From Sphingomicrobium nitratireducens (lineage in GTDB: Bacteria; Pseudomonadota; Alphaproteobacteria; Sphingomonadales; Sphingomonadaceae), in contig NZ_JANJZA010000001.1 in assembly GCF_026157035.1 (NCBI RefSeq), positions 413,001 through 477,000 on the forward strand: a DNA stretch of 64,000 nucleotides, written 5' to 3'. Shown here one piece after another: positions 18,732 to 25,973 of the stretch. The notes below the pieces were generated by a model. That model searched no databases. It was not told the origin of the DNA and worked only from the letters and a program-made list of their open reading frames with translations. The translations under genes were made by a program, and so were the position numbers. Within the stretch, counting starts at the first letter, position 1; every line of letters starts with the position of its first letter.

Positions 18732-19136
18732 TCAGTCGGCCTTTTCGTATTTGGTGAACTCGCCGAAGGCGCAGGTGCCCGCGATCATCCCGGTCGCGGT
18801 GTCGAGGATCTTGGCCGTGTCGCCCGCGCACATCTGGCCGGTGCGCGATTCGGTGACGAGCGCGTAGCCCGGGCTGCCGATCCGCGCGCAGCCGAAATCG
18901 GGGGTCTGGAGCCAGATGGTGCGCCCCTGCTTGAACAGGATCGCCTTCTCGTCGATCGCCTCGATGTCGGGAAAGCGCGTGTCGGGGATGCACTTCTTCG
19001 TCTCGCTGGGGGCGTAGCCTTCGAGCGCGCTGGCGAGCCGGTCGGCGGCTCGCGGGCTTCGCTCGAACGGGCGGTCGTCGGCACTGCATGCGGCGACTGC
19101 GGCGAGCAGCGGCAGGGCGAATGCGAGGCGGGTCAT
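18732..19136 (-). CDS. Small lipoprotein, unknown function
   Basis: 134 aa from MTRLAFALPLLAAVAACSAD (lipobox VAAC, Cys17). The mature part has four further Cys (KKCIPDT, FGCARIG, GQMCAGD, GTCAFGE), suggesting two disulfides in the periplasm. No family is recognised. The start is fixed by the signal; a longer reading frame to 19367 is a shadow of gloB. It follows gloB by 16 bases and is probably the last gene of the glyoxalase operon. Confidence 0.72.
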   Translation of the reverse strand: MTRLAFALPLLAAVAACSADDRPFERSPRAADRLASALEGYAPSETKKCIPDTRFPDIEAIDEKAILFKQGRTIWLQTPDFGCARIGSPGYALVTESRTGQMCAGDTAKILDTATGMIAGTCAFGEFTKYEKAD

Positions 19137-19152
19137 GACAGGTCTCCTTGCC

Positions 19153-19890
19153 TTAGAAACGATCCTTTGCGGCGCGCAGTTGCGCAAATTCTTCGGCGTT
19201 CTTCGCGCGCAGGAAAGGGTTGGTCGCGATTTCTTTTTCCACGGTCGTGGGCACGGTGCGTTCGCCCGCCTCGCGCGCCTTGGCGACCGCCTCGAGCCGG
19301 TCGGCGATGGGCGCATCGCCCGGGAAGGCATGGGCGGCGAAGCGCGCGTTGGAGAGCGTATATTCATGCGCGCAATAGAGCTTCATGTCGGCGGGCAGGT
19401 CGGTGAAGCGCTGGAGCGAGGCGTGCATCTGTTCGGGCGTGCCTTCGAACAATTTGCCGCAGCCCATCGCGAACAGCGTGTCGCCGACGAAGGCGAACCC
19501 TGCACCGCGGAACACATAGGCGATGTGGCCGAGCGTGTGGCCGGGGACGTGCCAGATCTCGGCGTCCTCGCCGCCGAAGGAGAGGCGGTCGCCTTCGCCG
19601 AGTTCGTGATCGATGCCGGGGATCTTTTCCGCCTCGGGCGCGGGGCCGTAGATGGTCGCGCCGGTGGCCTCCTTCACGCGCACGTTTCCGCCCGTGTGGT
19701 CGGGATGCCAGTGGGTGTTGAGGACATGGGTCAGGGTCCAGCCGCGTTCCTTCGCGGCGGCGAGCACGGCCTCGCCGTCACCCGGGTCGACGACCGCGGT
19801 CTCGCCGGTCGCGGGGGCGTGGAGCAGCCAGAGGTAATTGTCGGCAAAAGCCGGGACGCAGGCGATCTCGAGGCGGGCGGGCCCGCTCAC
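19153..19890 (-). CDS. gloB: Hydroxyacylglutathione hydrolase (glyoxalase II)
   Basis: 245 aa metallo-beta-lactamase fold: THWHPDH (His60, His62, Asp64, His65), later HTLGHIAY and FVGDTLFAMGCGKLFEG, and the C-terminal substrate region AHEYTLSNARFA. It hydrolyses S-lactoylglutathione to lactate and glutathione. The start is GTG at 19890, overlapping the gloA stop as GTGA. Directly following gloA, it completes the glutathione-dependent methylglyoxal pathway. Confidence 0.95.
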   Translation of the reverse strand: MSGPARLEIACVPAFADNYLWLLHAPATGETAVVDPGDGEAVLAAAKERGWTLTHVLNTHWHPDHTGGNVRVKEATGATIYGPAPEAEKIPGIDHELGEGDRLSFGGEDAEIWHVPGHTLGHIAYVFRGAGFAFVGDTLFAMGCGKLFEGTPEQMHASLQRFTDLPADMKLYCAHEYTLSNARFAAHAFPGDAPIADRLEAVAKAREAGERTVPTTVEKEIATNPFLRAKNAEEFAQLRAAKDRF

Positions 19891-20306
19891 CAGCTGCCCT
19901 CGTTGTCCATCGAGGCCCAGGGCTCGGCGGGATCGAGCGCGCCGCCCTTCTGGAGAAGTTCGATCGAGATGCCGTCAGGCGATTTCACGAACGCCATGCG
20001 CCCGTCGCGCGGGGGGCGGTTGATGGTGATGCCATGGTCGCGGAGCTTGGCGCACAGGGCGTAGATGTCATCGACATGGTAAGCGAGGTGGCCGAAGTTG
20101 CGCCCGCCTCCGAAATCGTCCGCCTCGCCGTCCCAATTGTGGGTCAGCTCGACCTCGGCTTCCTCGCCCGGCACGCCCATGAAGATGAGGGTGAAGCGGC
20201 CCGCCTCGACATCGCGGCGGCGCCGCTCCTCGAGGCCGAGCAGTTCGAAGAAGCGAACGGTAGCGTCGGGATCGGTGACGCGCAGCATGGTGTGGAGAAA
20301 GTTCAA
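19887..20306 (-). CDS. gloA: Lactoylglutathione lyase (glyoxalase I)
   Basis: 139 aa from a TTG start at 20306 (MNFLHTMLRVTDPDATVRFF), which overlaps the TGA of the upstream TPR gene as TTGA. HTMLRV is the expected glyoxalase I opening with a metal-ligand histidine; other family segments are FGHLAYHVDDIY and FVKSPDGISIELLQ. An ATG six codons in (MLRVTD) would remove the ligand histidine, so the TTG is preferred. It isomerises the methylglyoxal-glutathione adduct. Confidence 0.92.
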   Translation of the reverse strand: MNFLHTMLRVTDPDATVRFFELLGLEERRRRDVEAGRFTLIFMGVPGEEAEVELTHNWDGEADDFGGGRNFGHLAYHVDDIYALCAKLRDHGITINRPPRDGRMAFVKSPDGISIELLQKGGALDPAEPWASMDNEGSW

Positions 20307-21013
20307 TTGCCGGCTCCCTGCTGGGGCGCGTCGAGTTCGGCGAGCGCGTCGGCGGCGGCCTTGCCCGACGGGTTGCCGAGGAACTTGGCAGCGACGCTCC
20401 ACTCGCTGCGCGCCCTGGCGGCGTCGCCCTCCGCGAGCGCGACATGGCCCGCAAGGTAGAGGAGTTCGGGACTGTCGGCCGCGAGCATCAGGCCCTTGTC
20501 GACGTCTGCGCGCGCCTCGGCGACATCGCCCGCGTCGAGCGCCAGCGTGCCCTTCATCCAGAAGAGGAACGGATCCTCGTCGACCAGCGTCTCGGCCTCG
20601 GCGAGGAGGATGCGGGCGCGGTCGGGTTCGCCCAGCGCGAGCGCGGCACGGGCGCGGTCGATGCGCGCGAGGCCCTGCTGCACGGGATCGAGAACGGCCT
20701 CCTCGGCAATCGCGCGGGCAAGCGCGGCGTCGGCCTTGCCCGGTTCGCCGGCGGCGAGCCACATGTTGGCTGCGGCAATCTCCGCGACGACGCGGTCGAG
20801 CGTATCGTCGACCGACAACGTGGCTGCCTCGGCAAAGCCTTCGGCGGCATCGGCATAGCGGCCCTGTCCCTCGGCAGTGGCGGCACGGCACAGCGCGCTG
20901 CGGGCGCTGACGTCGGTCCCGCAGCTGAACAGCTCGGCAGGCGCCTCGATGCGCGGTGGTCCGGCGACGTCGGCGTCCTGGAGGGCGAGCGAGAGGAGAA
21001 GGGTCGTGATCAT
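20303..21013 (-). CDS. Tetratricopeptide-repeat protein, exported
   Basis: 236 aa. The short hydrophobic start MITTLLLSLALQDADVA may be an export signal. The body is helical with Ala-rich TPR-like repeats (ALCRAATAEGQGRYADAAEGF; ARADVDKGLMLAADSPELLY; AGHVALAEGDAARARSEW). TPR domains bind proteins; the partner is unknown. ATGA at 21010-21013 couples it to the upstream hydrolase and TTGA couples it to gloA. Confidence 0.75.
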   Translation of the reverse strand: MITTLLLSLALQDADVAGPPRIEAPAELFSCGTDVSARSALCRAATAEGQGRYADAAEGFAEAATLSVDDTLDRVVAEIAAANMWLAAGEPGKADAALARAIAEEAVLDPVQQGLARIDRARAALALGEPDRARILLAEAETLVDEDPFLFWMKGTLALDAGDVAEARADVDKGLMLAADSPELLYLAGHVALAEGDAARARSEWSVAAKFLGNPSGKAAADALAELDAPQQGAGN

Positions 21014-21765
21014 GCAATCGTATCCAGCAGTGCCGACGCTTCCGACAGGATCGCGTCGATTTCATGGGGTTCGGAAAGGCGGTGTCCGGCTTTCTTGATG
21101 AGCCGCAACTGAACGTCGCTGGTGGCCAGACGCTCCATCGCGGCGATGGCGATGCGGTAGGGGACGTCCGCGTCCGCTGCGCCATGGACGAAGCGCACGG
21201 GGCCTTCGAACGGAATGGCATCGCCCAGCAGCTTCATCGCCTCGCCCGCCTCGAAGAAACCCTTGTGGGTGACGTAAGGTTCGGGGCCGTAGGGGTTGGG
21301 CTCCTCGAGCTTGCCGGTCGAAAGGATCGTCGCCTTCTGCTCGGGCGTGAAGCCCCAGTCGGTGAAGTCGGGCGCGGCGGCGATGCCGAGCAGCGCCTTG
21401 ACGCGATCGGGACGCGCGATGGCGGCGTGGAGCGCGAGCCAGCCGCCCATCGAGGAACCGGCGAGAAGGATCGGGCCAGGGGGCGCGACCTCGTCGATCA
21501 TCGCGAGCACTTCGTCGTGCCAGCGCGCGAGTGTGCCGTCGGCGAATTCGCCGTCCGACAGGCCGGTGCCCGAATAGTCGAAGCGCAGGCAGGCGAGGCT
21601 GTTGCGGGCGCACCAGTCGTCGAGCGCGGTCGCCTTTCCGCCGTCCATGTCGGAGGCATAGCCCGGGAGAAAGAGGAGGGTCGGCGCATGGCCTTCGCGC
21701 AGGCGGAAGGCGAGGCGGCGGCCATCGGCGAGATCGTGGAATCGGGCGTCGGAGGGCGTGGTCAT
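21010..21765 (-). CDS. Alpha/beta hydrolase (serine esterase)
   Basis: 251 aa cytoplasmic hydrolase with nucleophile elbow GSSMGGW, oxyanion-region FLPGYASDMDG and catalytic His in KKAGHRLSEPHE. It resembles the ABHD10-like carboxylesterase branch, but the substrate is not predictable. It is the first gene of the operon running to gloA-gloB, so a role in electrophile or thioester detoxification is possible (inference from context). Confidence 0.83.
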   Translation of the reverse strand: MTTPSDARFHDLADGRRLAFRLREGHAPTLLFLPGYASDMDGGKATALDDWCARNSLACLRFDYSGTGLSDGEFADGTLARWHDEVLAMIDEVAPPGPILLAGSSMGGWLALHAAIARPDRVKALLGIAAAPDFTDWGFTPEQKATILSTGKLEEPNPYGPEPYVTHKGFFEAGEAMKLLGDAIPFEGPVRFVHGAADADVPYRIAIAAMERLATSDVQLRLIKKAGHRLSEPHEIDAILSEASALLDTIA

Positions 21766-21797
21766 CGCCCCCCGACTAGCAAGAAGAAGACTGCGCG

Positions 21798-22712
21798 TCA
21801 GCGTTTCAGAAGCGCGGCGAGCTCGGCGCGGAACAGGTCGGGCCGGTCGAGCTGGACGAAGTGGGCGCTATTGTCGGCCGGAACCATGCGTACGCCGTCG
21901 AGCGCGGCATAGTCGGTCGCGTAGCGCGCCTTGGCCATGTCGGCATGTTCGCCGGTCGCGAAGTGGAGCACGGTGACCGGCATCTCGAGCGCGGCGATGT
22001 CCTGGCGCAGGTCCATCATCGTATCCTCGTAGACCAACTGCGCGACGGCGAGCGGCTCGGCGTCGATCGACCAGTTGGCGATCTTCACGCGGGTGGCTTC
22101 GTCGACCGACATGCCCATCGCGCCCTGGCCGCTGTCGGTGCCCTTCTCGCCCATCGCGCGCATCATCTCGGCGCCCGCGATCATCATGTCGCGCATGCGG
22201 ATCGCCTGCGGTTCGGCGCTCTCGAGCGTGGCGTTCGGATCGAACACCGTGCCGAAGAAGGGCAGCGCGTCGACGATAAGGAGGTTGGTCGCGAGCTCGG
22301 GATGGTCGAGCCCGAACTTGAGCGCGAGGAGACCGCCAAGGCTGTGCCCGACGATGGTCGCGGGACCGAGGTCGCGCTGCTCGAGGTCGGCGGCAAGGTC
22401 GGCGACGATGCCGGGGATTGCGCCTTCGGCCTCGTTGGCGGTGCCGCGCTCGCCGTCGAAGCCGCGCACGGTGACGACGAGGAGGCGGTGGTCGCCGGCA
22501 AAGGCCTCGACCGTATCGTCCCAGACCGCGCCGGGGGTCGACATGCCGGGGATGAGGACCGCGACCGGGCCCGACGTGCCGTGGAGCGTCGTGCGGATAT
22601 GGTCGTGGGTCAGGGTCTGCGCCTCCGTCGTGGGCTGCGCCGGGGCGGCCAACGCGGGCAAGGGGAGGGCGGTAGCCGCGAGCGCGGCGGCAAGGATGGT
22701 CAGCGATTTCAT
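21798..22712 (-). CDS. Exported alpha/beta hydrolase
   Basis: 304 aa with a clear signal peptide (MKSLTILAAALAATALPLPALA, cut after ALA). The fold is indicated by VLIPGMSTPG, nucleophile elbow GHSLGG and the terminal ADNSAHFVQLDRP catalytic His. The middle region is Met-rich (RMRDMMIAGAEMMRAMGEK). It follows the XRE regulator gene by 4 bases and is therefore likely controlled with the small-membrane-protein cassette. The substrate is unknown. Confidence 0.83.
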   Translation of the reverse strand: MKSLTILAAALAATALPLPALAAPAQPTTEAQTLTHDHIRTTLHGTSGPVAVLIPGMSTPGAVWDDTVEAFAGDHRLLVVTVRGFDGERGTANEAEGAIPGIVADLAADLEQRDLGPATIVGHSLGGLLALKFGLDHPELATNLLIVDALPFFGTVFDPNATLESAEPQAIRMRDMMIAGAEMMRAMGEKGTDSGQGAMGMSVDEATRVKIANWSIDAEPLAVAQLVYEDTMMDLRQDIAALEMPVTVLHFATGEHADMAKARYATDYAALDGVRMVPADNSAHFVQLDRPDLFRAELAALLKR

Positions 22713-22716
22713 GAGT

Positions 22717-22911
22717 CTATCCTTTCGGGTCGAAAATCTGTTCGATGGGGAGGCCGAAGACCTCGGCGATGGTGAAGGCGAGCGGGAGCGAGGGGTCGTA
22801 CTTGCCCGTCTCGATGGCGTTCACGCTCTGGCGCGAGACCTCGAGCCGTTCGGCAAGGTCGCCTTGGCTCCAGTCGCGCTCGGCGCGCAGGACTTTCAGC
22901 CGGTTCTTCAT
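22717..22911 (-). CDS. XRE-family helix-turn-helix regulator
   Basis: 64 aa single-domain Cro/CI-type DNA-binding protein from MKNRLKVLRAERDWSQGDLA; the recognition helix region is RLEVSRQSVNAIETGKYDPS, followed by AEVFGLPIEQIFD. This compact type normally controls its own operon with membrane-protein neighbours. ATGA at 22908-22911 couples it to the upstream membrane protein. A candidate operator is at 23753-23767. Confidence 0.9.
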   Translation of the reverse strand: MKNRLKVLRAERDWSQGDLAERLEVSRQSVNAIETGKYDPSLPLAFTIAEVFGLPIEQIFDPKG

Positions 22912-23330
22912 TTGCACGATCCCCACGTCCCGTATGTGAGACGGTTCGACACCTGGCCGATGAACTGGCCGATGAAGAACAGGACCGGCCACCAGTAGGC
23001 ATCGACGCGCGGGATCGCGTCGAAGTCGGAAAGAAAGCCGTGGAAAGCGGCGAGACTGAGCGCGAAGGCGGCAGCGATCAGCGTCTGGCGGACCATCAGC
23101 ATGCGCAGGAACTCGTCCTGCATCTCGACCATGAAACGGCCCATCACGAAAAAGGTCAGTGCGATGCACAGGCCGCACACGAGCGCGATCGCGATCGCCG
23201 CAGTGTCGGGCAGGAGGCCATTCTTCATCGCCAGCTGCCCACCGACCAGCGCGGCGACGTAGACGGTCATGACGGCCAAAAGGCGGATCGTGTAGCGGCG
23301 CGCGGCGGCCCGGTTGGGATTGGTCGCCAT
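22908..23330 (-). CDS. Four-helix membrane protein of the XRE cassette
   Basis: 140 aa from MATNPNRAAARRYTIRLLAV. Four hydrophobic helices: LAVMTVYVAALVGGQLA, AIAIALVCGLCIALTFFVM, TLIAAAFALSLAAFHGF and VLFFIGQFIGQ. Between helices 2 and 3 is a conserved-looking acidic/Arg segment (EMQDEFLRMLMVRQ). No enzyme motif. The overlap with the XRE gene and the preceding small membrane proteins indicate one operon. Confidence 0.8.
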   Translation of the reverse strand: MATNPNRAAARRYTIRLLAVMTVYVAALVGGQLAMKNGLLPDTAAIAIALVCGLCIALTFFVMGRFMVEMQDEFLRMLMVRQTLIAAAFALSLAAFHGFLSDFDAIPRVDAYWWPVLFFIGQFIGQVSNRLTYGTWGSCK

Positions 23331-23331
23331 G

Positions 23332-23496
23332 TCAGCAGCTCCTCGCATGACGACGCAGGTCCCCGACGGCCATCGCGAGGAAGGCGGCGAAGACGGCCCA
23401 GAAGGCGCCGTCATTCCAGTCGGCATAGACCGCGACGAGCGACAGCATGATCATGGCGCAGCCCCAGAAGAGCGGGCGGGCGGGATTGGTGCACAT
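23332..23496 (-). CDS. 54-aa membrane protein of the XRE cassette
   Basis: 54 aa beginning MCTNPARPLFWGCAMIML and ending GDLRRHARSC. It has two hydrophobic stretches (CAMIMLSLVAVYA and FWAVFAAFLAMAVG) separated by DWNDG, so it is probably a two-helix inner-membrane protein. The ribosome-binding site AAGGAA lies a good distance from the ATG at 23496. The gene ends 1 base before the start of the next membrane protein gene. It is a candidate overlooked by length cut-offs; function is unknown. Confidence 0.7.
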   Translation of the reverse strand: MCTNPARPLFWGCAMIMLSLVAVYADWNDGAFWAVFAAFLAMAVGDLRRHARSC

Positions 23497-23518
23497 TGAT
23501 GTATTCCTTTTTGTGAAA

Positions 23519-23686
23519 TCAGGCGCGCGCGCGCCGTTCGCGAACGACGACGGCCAGCATGACGAGCGAGGCGGGAAGCAGGGTGGCCGCGGCGGCTGCG
23601 CTGCCCATCAGGCCGCCGAGCATCGCGAACGCGACGATGATCATGAGAAGCGCGTAACCGAGCGCGCCGGATTGCAACTTGTCCAT
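23519..23686 (-). CDS. 55-aa membrane protein, first gene of the XRE cassette
   Basis: 55 aa beginning MDKLQSGALGYALLMIIVAF and ending RERRARA. Two hydrophobic helices (GYALLMIIVAFAMLGGLMG and TLLPASLVMLAVVV) with a basic tail. GGGAG precedes the ATG at 23686. It sits directly downstream of a good sigma-70 promoter. No family is recognised. Confidence 0.68.
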   Translation of the reverse strand: MDKLQSGALGYALLMIIVAFAMLGGLMGSAAAAATLLPASLVMLAVVVRERRARA

Positions 23687-23717
23687 CAGTCAAACTCCCT
23701 TTTCAATCTGTAAAGGG

Positions 23718-23746
23718 TATTTGACACATGATTCGCTTTTTGTCAA
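23718..23746 (-). promoter_or_regulatory. Sigma-70 promoter of the XRE/membrane-protein operon
   Basis: On the minus strand a consensus -35 TTGACA (23741-23746) and CAAATA (23718-23723) are 17 bases apart, about 32 bases before the ATG of the 55-aa membrane protein. This is among the best core promoters in the window. Confidence 0.65.
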
Positions 23747-23752
23747 GCGACA

Positions 23753-23767
23753 TTGACATCATGACAA
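23753..23767. promoter_or_regulatory. Near-palindrome, possible XRE operator
   Basis: TTGACATCATGACAA is an imperfect palindrome (six of seven pairs). It lies just upstream of the -35 of the XRE operon and between it and thrS. Several further TGTCAA/TTGACA half-sites lie within 45 bases, as expected for an autoregulated XRE promoter. Confidence 0.4.
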
Positions 23768-23803
23768 GGACGCTTGAATTGTCCTTTTGGTTGAACGGGT
23801 TGC

Positions 23804-23812
23804 TGCACTGCA
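23804..23812. promoter_or_regulatory. TGC-N3-GCA palindrome in the thrS leader
   Basis: TGCACTGCA fits the TGC-N3-GCA core reported for PhaR-type regulators of alphaproteobacteria. It lies 15 bases ahead of the thrS ATG. A related motif occurs at 28883-28891. Confidence 0.3.
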
Positions 23813-23826
23813 CTAGGTGAGTGGGC

Positions 23827-25848
23827 ATGACCGAGATGCTGAAAATCGCCCTGCCCGACGGCAGCGTGAAGGAAATGCCCGAGGGCGCGACCCCCTACGA
23901 CGTGGCGGCCGCGATCGGCCCCGGCCTTGCCAAGGCGGCGATCGCCGCCAAGGTCGACGGCGAATTGCGCGACCTGAAGCGCCCGTTCGACGGCGATGCC
24001 AACCTCGCGCTCGTCACCAGGCGCGACGAAAAGGATGCGCTGGAACTGGTGCGCCACGACTTCGCGCACGTGCTCGCGGAGGCGGTGCAGAATCTCTATC
24101 CCGGCACCCAGATCACCTTCGGTCCCGCAACCGACGACGGCTTCTATTACGATTTCGCCCCCGCCCCCGGCCGCGGCATGTTCACCGAAGAGGACCTGCC
24201 TGCGATCGAGGAGGAGATGCGCCGCGTCATCGCCGCCGACAAGCCGCTCATCCGCGAAGTGTGGGACCGCGAAAAGGTGCGCCAGTTCTTCCTCGACCAC
24301 GGCGAGAGCTTCAAGGCCGAGTGGGTGATGGAATTGCCCGAACACGAGCCGATCACCATGTACAAGACCGGGCATGGCGAGGCCGACTGGATGGACCTGT
24401 GCCGCGGGCCGCATCTGCCCTCGACCGGCTATCTCGACCCCAAGGCGTTCAAGCTGACCCGCGTGTCGGGCGCCTATTGGCGCGGCGACCAGTCGAACCC
24501 GATGCTGAGCCGCATCTACGGCACCGCCTGGCTCGACAAGAAACAGCTTGCCGAACATCTCCACCGGCTGGAGGAAGCGGCCAAGCGCGACCACCGCAAG
24601 CTGGGCGCCGAGATGAACCTGTTCCACCTGCAGCAGGAGGCGCATGGCAGCGTCTTCTGGCACCCGCAGGGCTTCAAGATGTGGCGCGCGCTCGAGGCCT
24701 ACATGCGCCGCGCGATCGACGAGGGCGGCTATCGCGAGATCAAGACCCCGCAGCTGATGGACGTCAAGCAGTGGACCCGTTCGGGCCACTGGGGGAAATA
24801 TGCCGAGAACATGTTCGCGGTCCCCGACATCGTCCCCAACGTGGAGAGCGAGGAGGAGGCTGCCGCGCCCGACGTGGCGCCGGATGCCGACTGGATGGCG
24901 ATCAAGCCGATGAACTGCCCGGCGCACATCCTCGTCTTCAACCAGGGCATCAAGTCGTACCGCGACCTGCCGCTGCGCCTCTACGAGAATGGCTGCTGTC
25001 ACCGCAACGAGCCGCACGGCGCGCTCCACGGGCTGATGCGCGTGCGCCAATTCACCCAGGACGACGCGCACATCTTCTGCACCGAGGGGCAGGTGGTGGA
25101 GGAAATCCACAAGTTCTGCCGCCTCGCCGACCGCATCTACAAGGACTTCGGCTATACCTATTCGGTCAAGCTGGCGACGCGCCCCGAGAAGCGCTTCGGC
25201 ACCGACGCGATGTGGGACAAGGCCGAGCAGGAAATGCGCGACGCGGTCAAGGCCGCAGGCATGGACAATGACGAGTATGGCTGGGAAGAGCTGCCGGGCG
25301 AAGGCGCCTTCTACGCGCCCAAGCTCGAATGGCACCTGACCGACGCAATCGGGCGCACCTGGCAGGTCGGCACGATCCAGTCGGACCGCGTGCTGCCCGA
25401 GCGCCTCGACGCGAGCTATGTCGGCGAGGATGGCGAGCGCCACCGGCCGGTGATGCTCCACCGCGCGATCTTCGGATCGTACGAGCGCTTCATCGGCATG
25501 CTGATCGAGCATTATGCCGGCAAGATGCCGCTGTGGCTGGCCCCCACGCAGGCGGTGGTCGCGACGATCGTCTCGGACGCCGACAACTATGCCAACGAGG
25601 TGCGCGCGCGCCTTGAAGCCGAAGGTTTTCGCGTGACGAGCGATCTTCGCAACGAGAAGATCAACTACAAGGTACGCGAACACTCGCTTGCCAAGGTCCC
25701 GTTGCTGCTCGTCGTGGGCAAGCGCGAGGCGGAGGAGGGCACCGTGGCGCTGCGCCGGCTAGGCTCGGACGAGCATCAGAAGGTGATGAAGCTCGACGAG
25801 CTGATCGCGATGATGCGCGACGAGGCGACCCCGCCCGACCTTCGTTAG
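23827..25848 (+). CDS. thrS: Threonyl-tRNA synthetase
   Basis: 673 aa from the ATG at 23827, with AGGTGAG five bases upstream; a GTG two codons earlier is the alternative. Domains: TGS (LPDGSVKEMPEGATPYDVAA), editing-type tRNA-SAD domain with HDFAHVLAEAV near residue 77, class II core (GFKMWRALEAYMRRA; MNCPAHILVFNQ; RLYENGCCHRNEPHGALHG) and C-terminal anticodon-binding domain. It charges tRNA-Thr. The usual neighbour infC lies 2.4 kb downstream behind a chemoreceptor gene. Confidence 0.97.
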   Translation: MTEMLKIALPDGSVKEMPEGATPYDVAAAIGPGLAKAAIAAKVDGELRDLKRPFDGDANLALVTRRDEKDALELVRHDFAHVLAEAVQNLYPGTQITFGPATDDGFYYDFAPAPGRGMFTEEDLPAIEEEMRRVIAADKPLIREVWDREKVRQFFLDHGESFKAEWVMELPEHEPITMYKTGHGEADWMDLCRGPHLPSTGYLDPKAFKLTRVSGAYWRGDQSNPMLSRIYGTAWLDKKQLAEHLHRLEEAAKRDHRKLGAEMNLFHLQQEAHGSVFWHPQGFKMWRALEAYMRRAIDEGGYREIKTPQLMDVKQWTRSGHWGKYAENMFAVPDIVPNVESEEEAAAPDVAPDADWMAIKPMNCPAHILVFNQGIKSYRDLPLRLYENGCCHRNEPHGALHGLMRVRQFTQDDAHIFCTEGQVVEEIHKFCRLADRIYKDFGYTYSVKLATRPEKRFGTDAMWDKAEQEMRDAVKAAGMDNDEYGWEELPGEGAFYAPKLEWHLTDAIGRTWQVGTIQSDRVLPERLDASYVGEDGERHRPVMLHRAIFGSYERFIGMLIEHYAGKMPLWLAPTQAVVATIVSDADNYANEVRARLEAEGFRVTSDLRNEKINYKVREHSLAKVPLLLVVGKREAEEGTVALRRLGSDEHQKVMKLDELIAMMRDEATPPDLR

Positions 25849-25885
25849 GCGCGCAAATGTGGCCCTCGCACTGGTGTAGGCCGCG

Positions 25886-25900
25886 TTAACCATTTCTTTT
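25886..25900 (+). promoter_or_regulatory. CtrA-like half site upstream of the chemoreceptor gene
   Basis: TTAACCAT followed by a T-rich half (TTAA-N7-TTTT) resembles the alphaproteobacterial CtrA box TTAA-N7-TTAA, six of eight positions. It lies about 75 bases ahead of the chemoreceptor start. CtrA control of motility genes is established in this class; binding here is inferred. Confidence 0.35.
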
Positions 25901-25973
25901 GAACCCGTGCCCTAACCCCGATTCCGACCGGGGGAGGGGTGCTCGTGGCACGCCGGCCTCCAGACCTGTTCGA

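Noticed and set aside
22717-23686. XRE gene with small membrane proteins as a toxin-antitoxin system
   Set aside because: There is no toxin-like domain, the XRE gene is in the middle of the operon, and it is followed by an exported hydrolase. A self-regulated membrane module fits better, although a small membrane toxin cannot be excluded.
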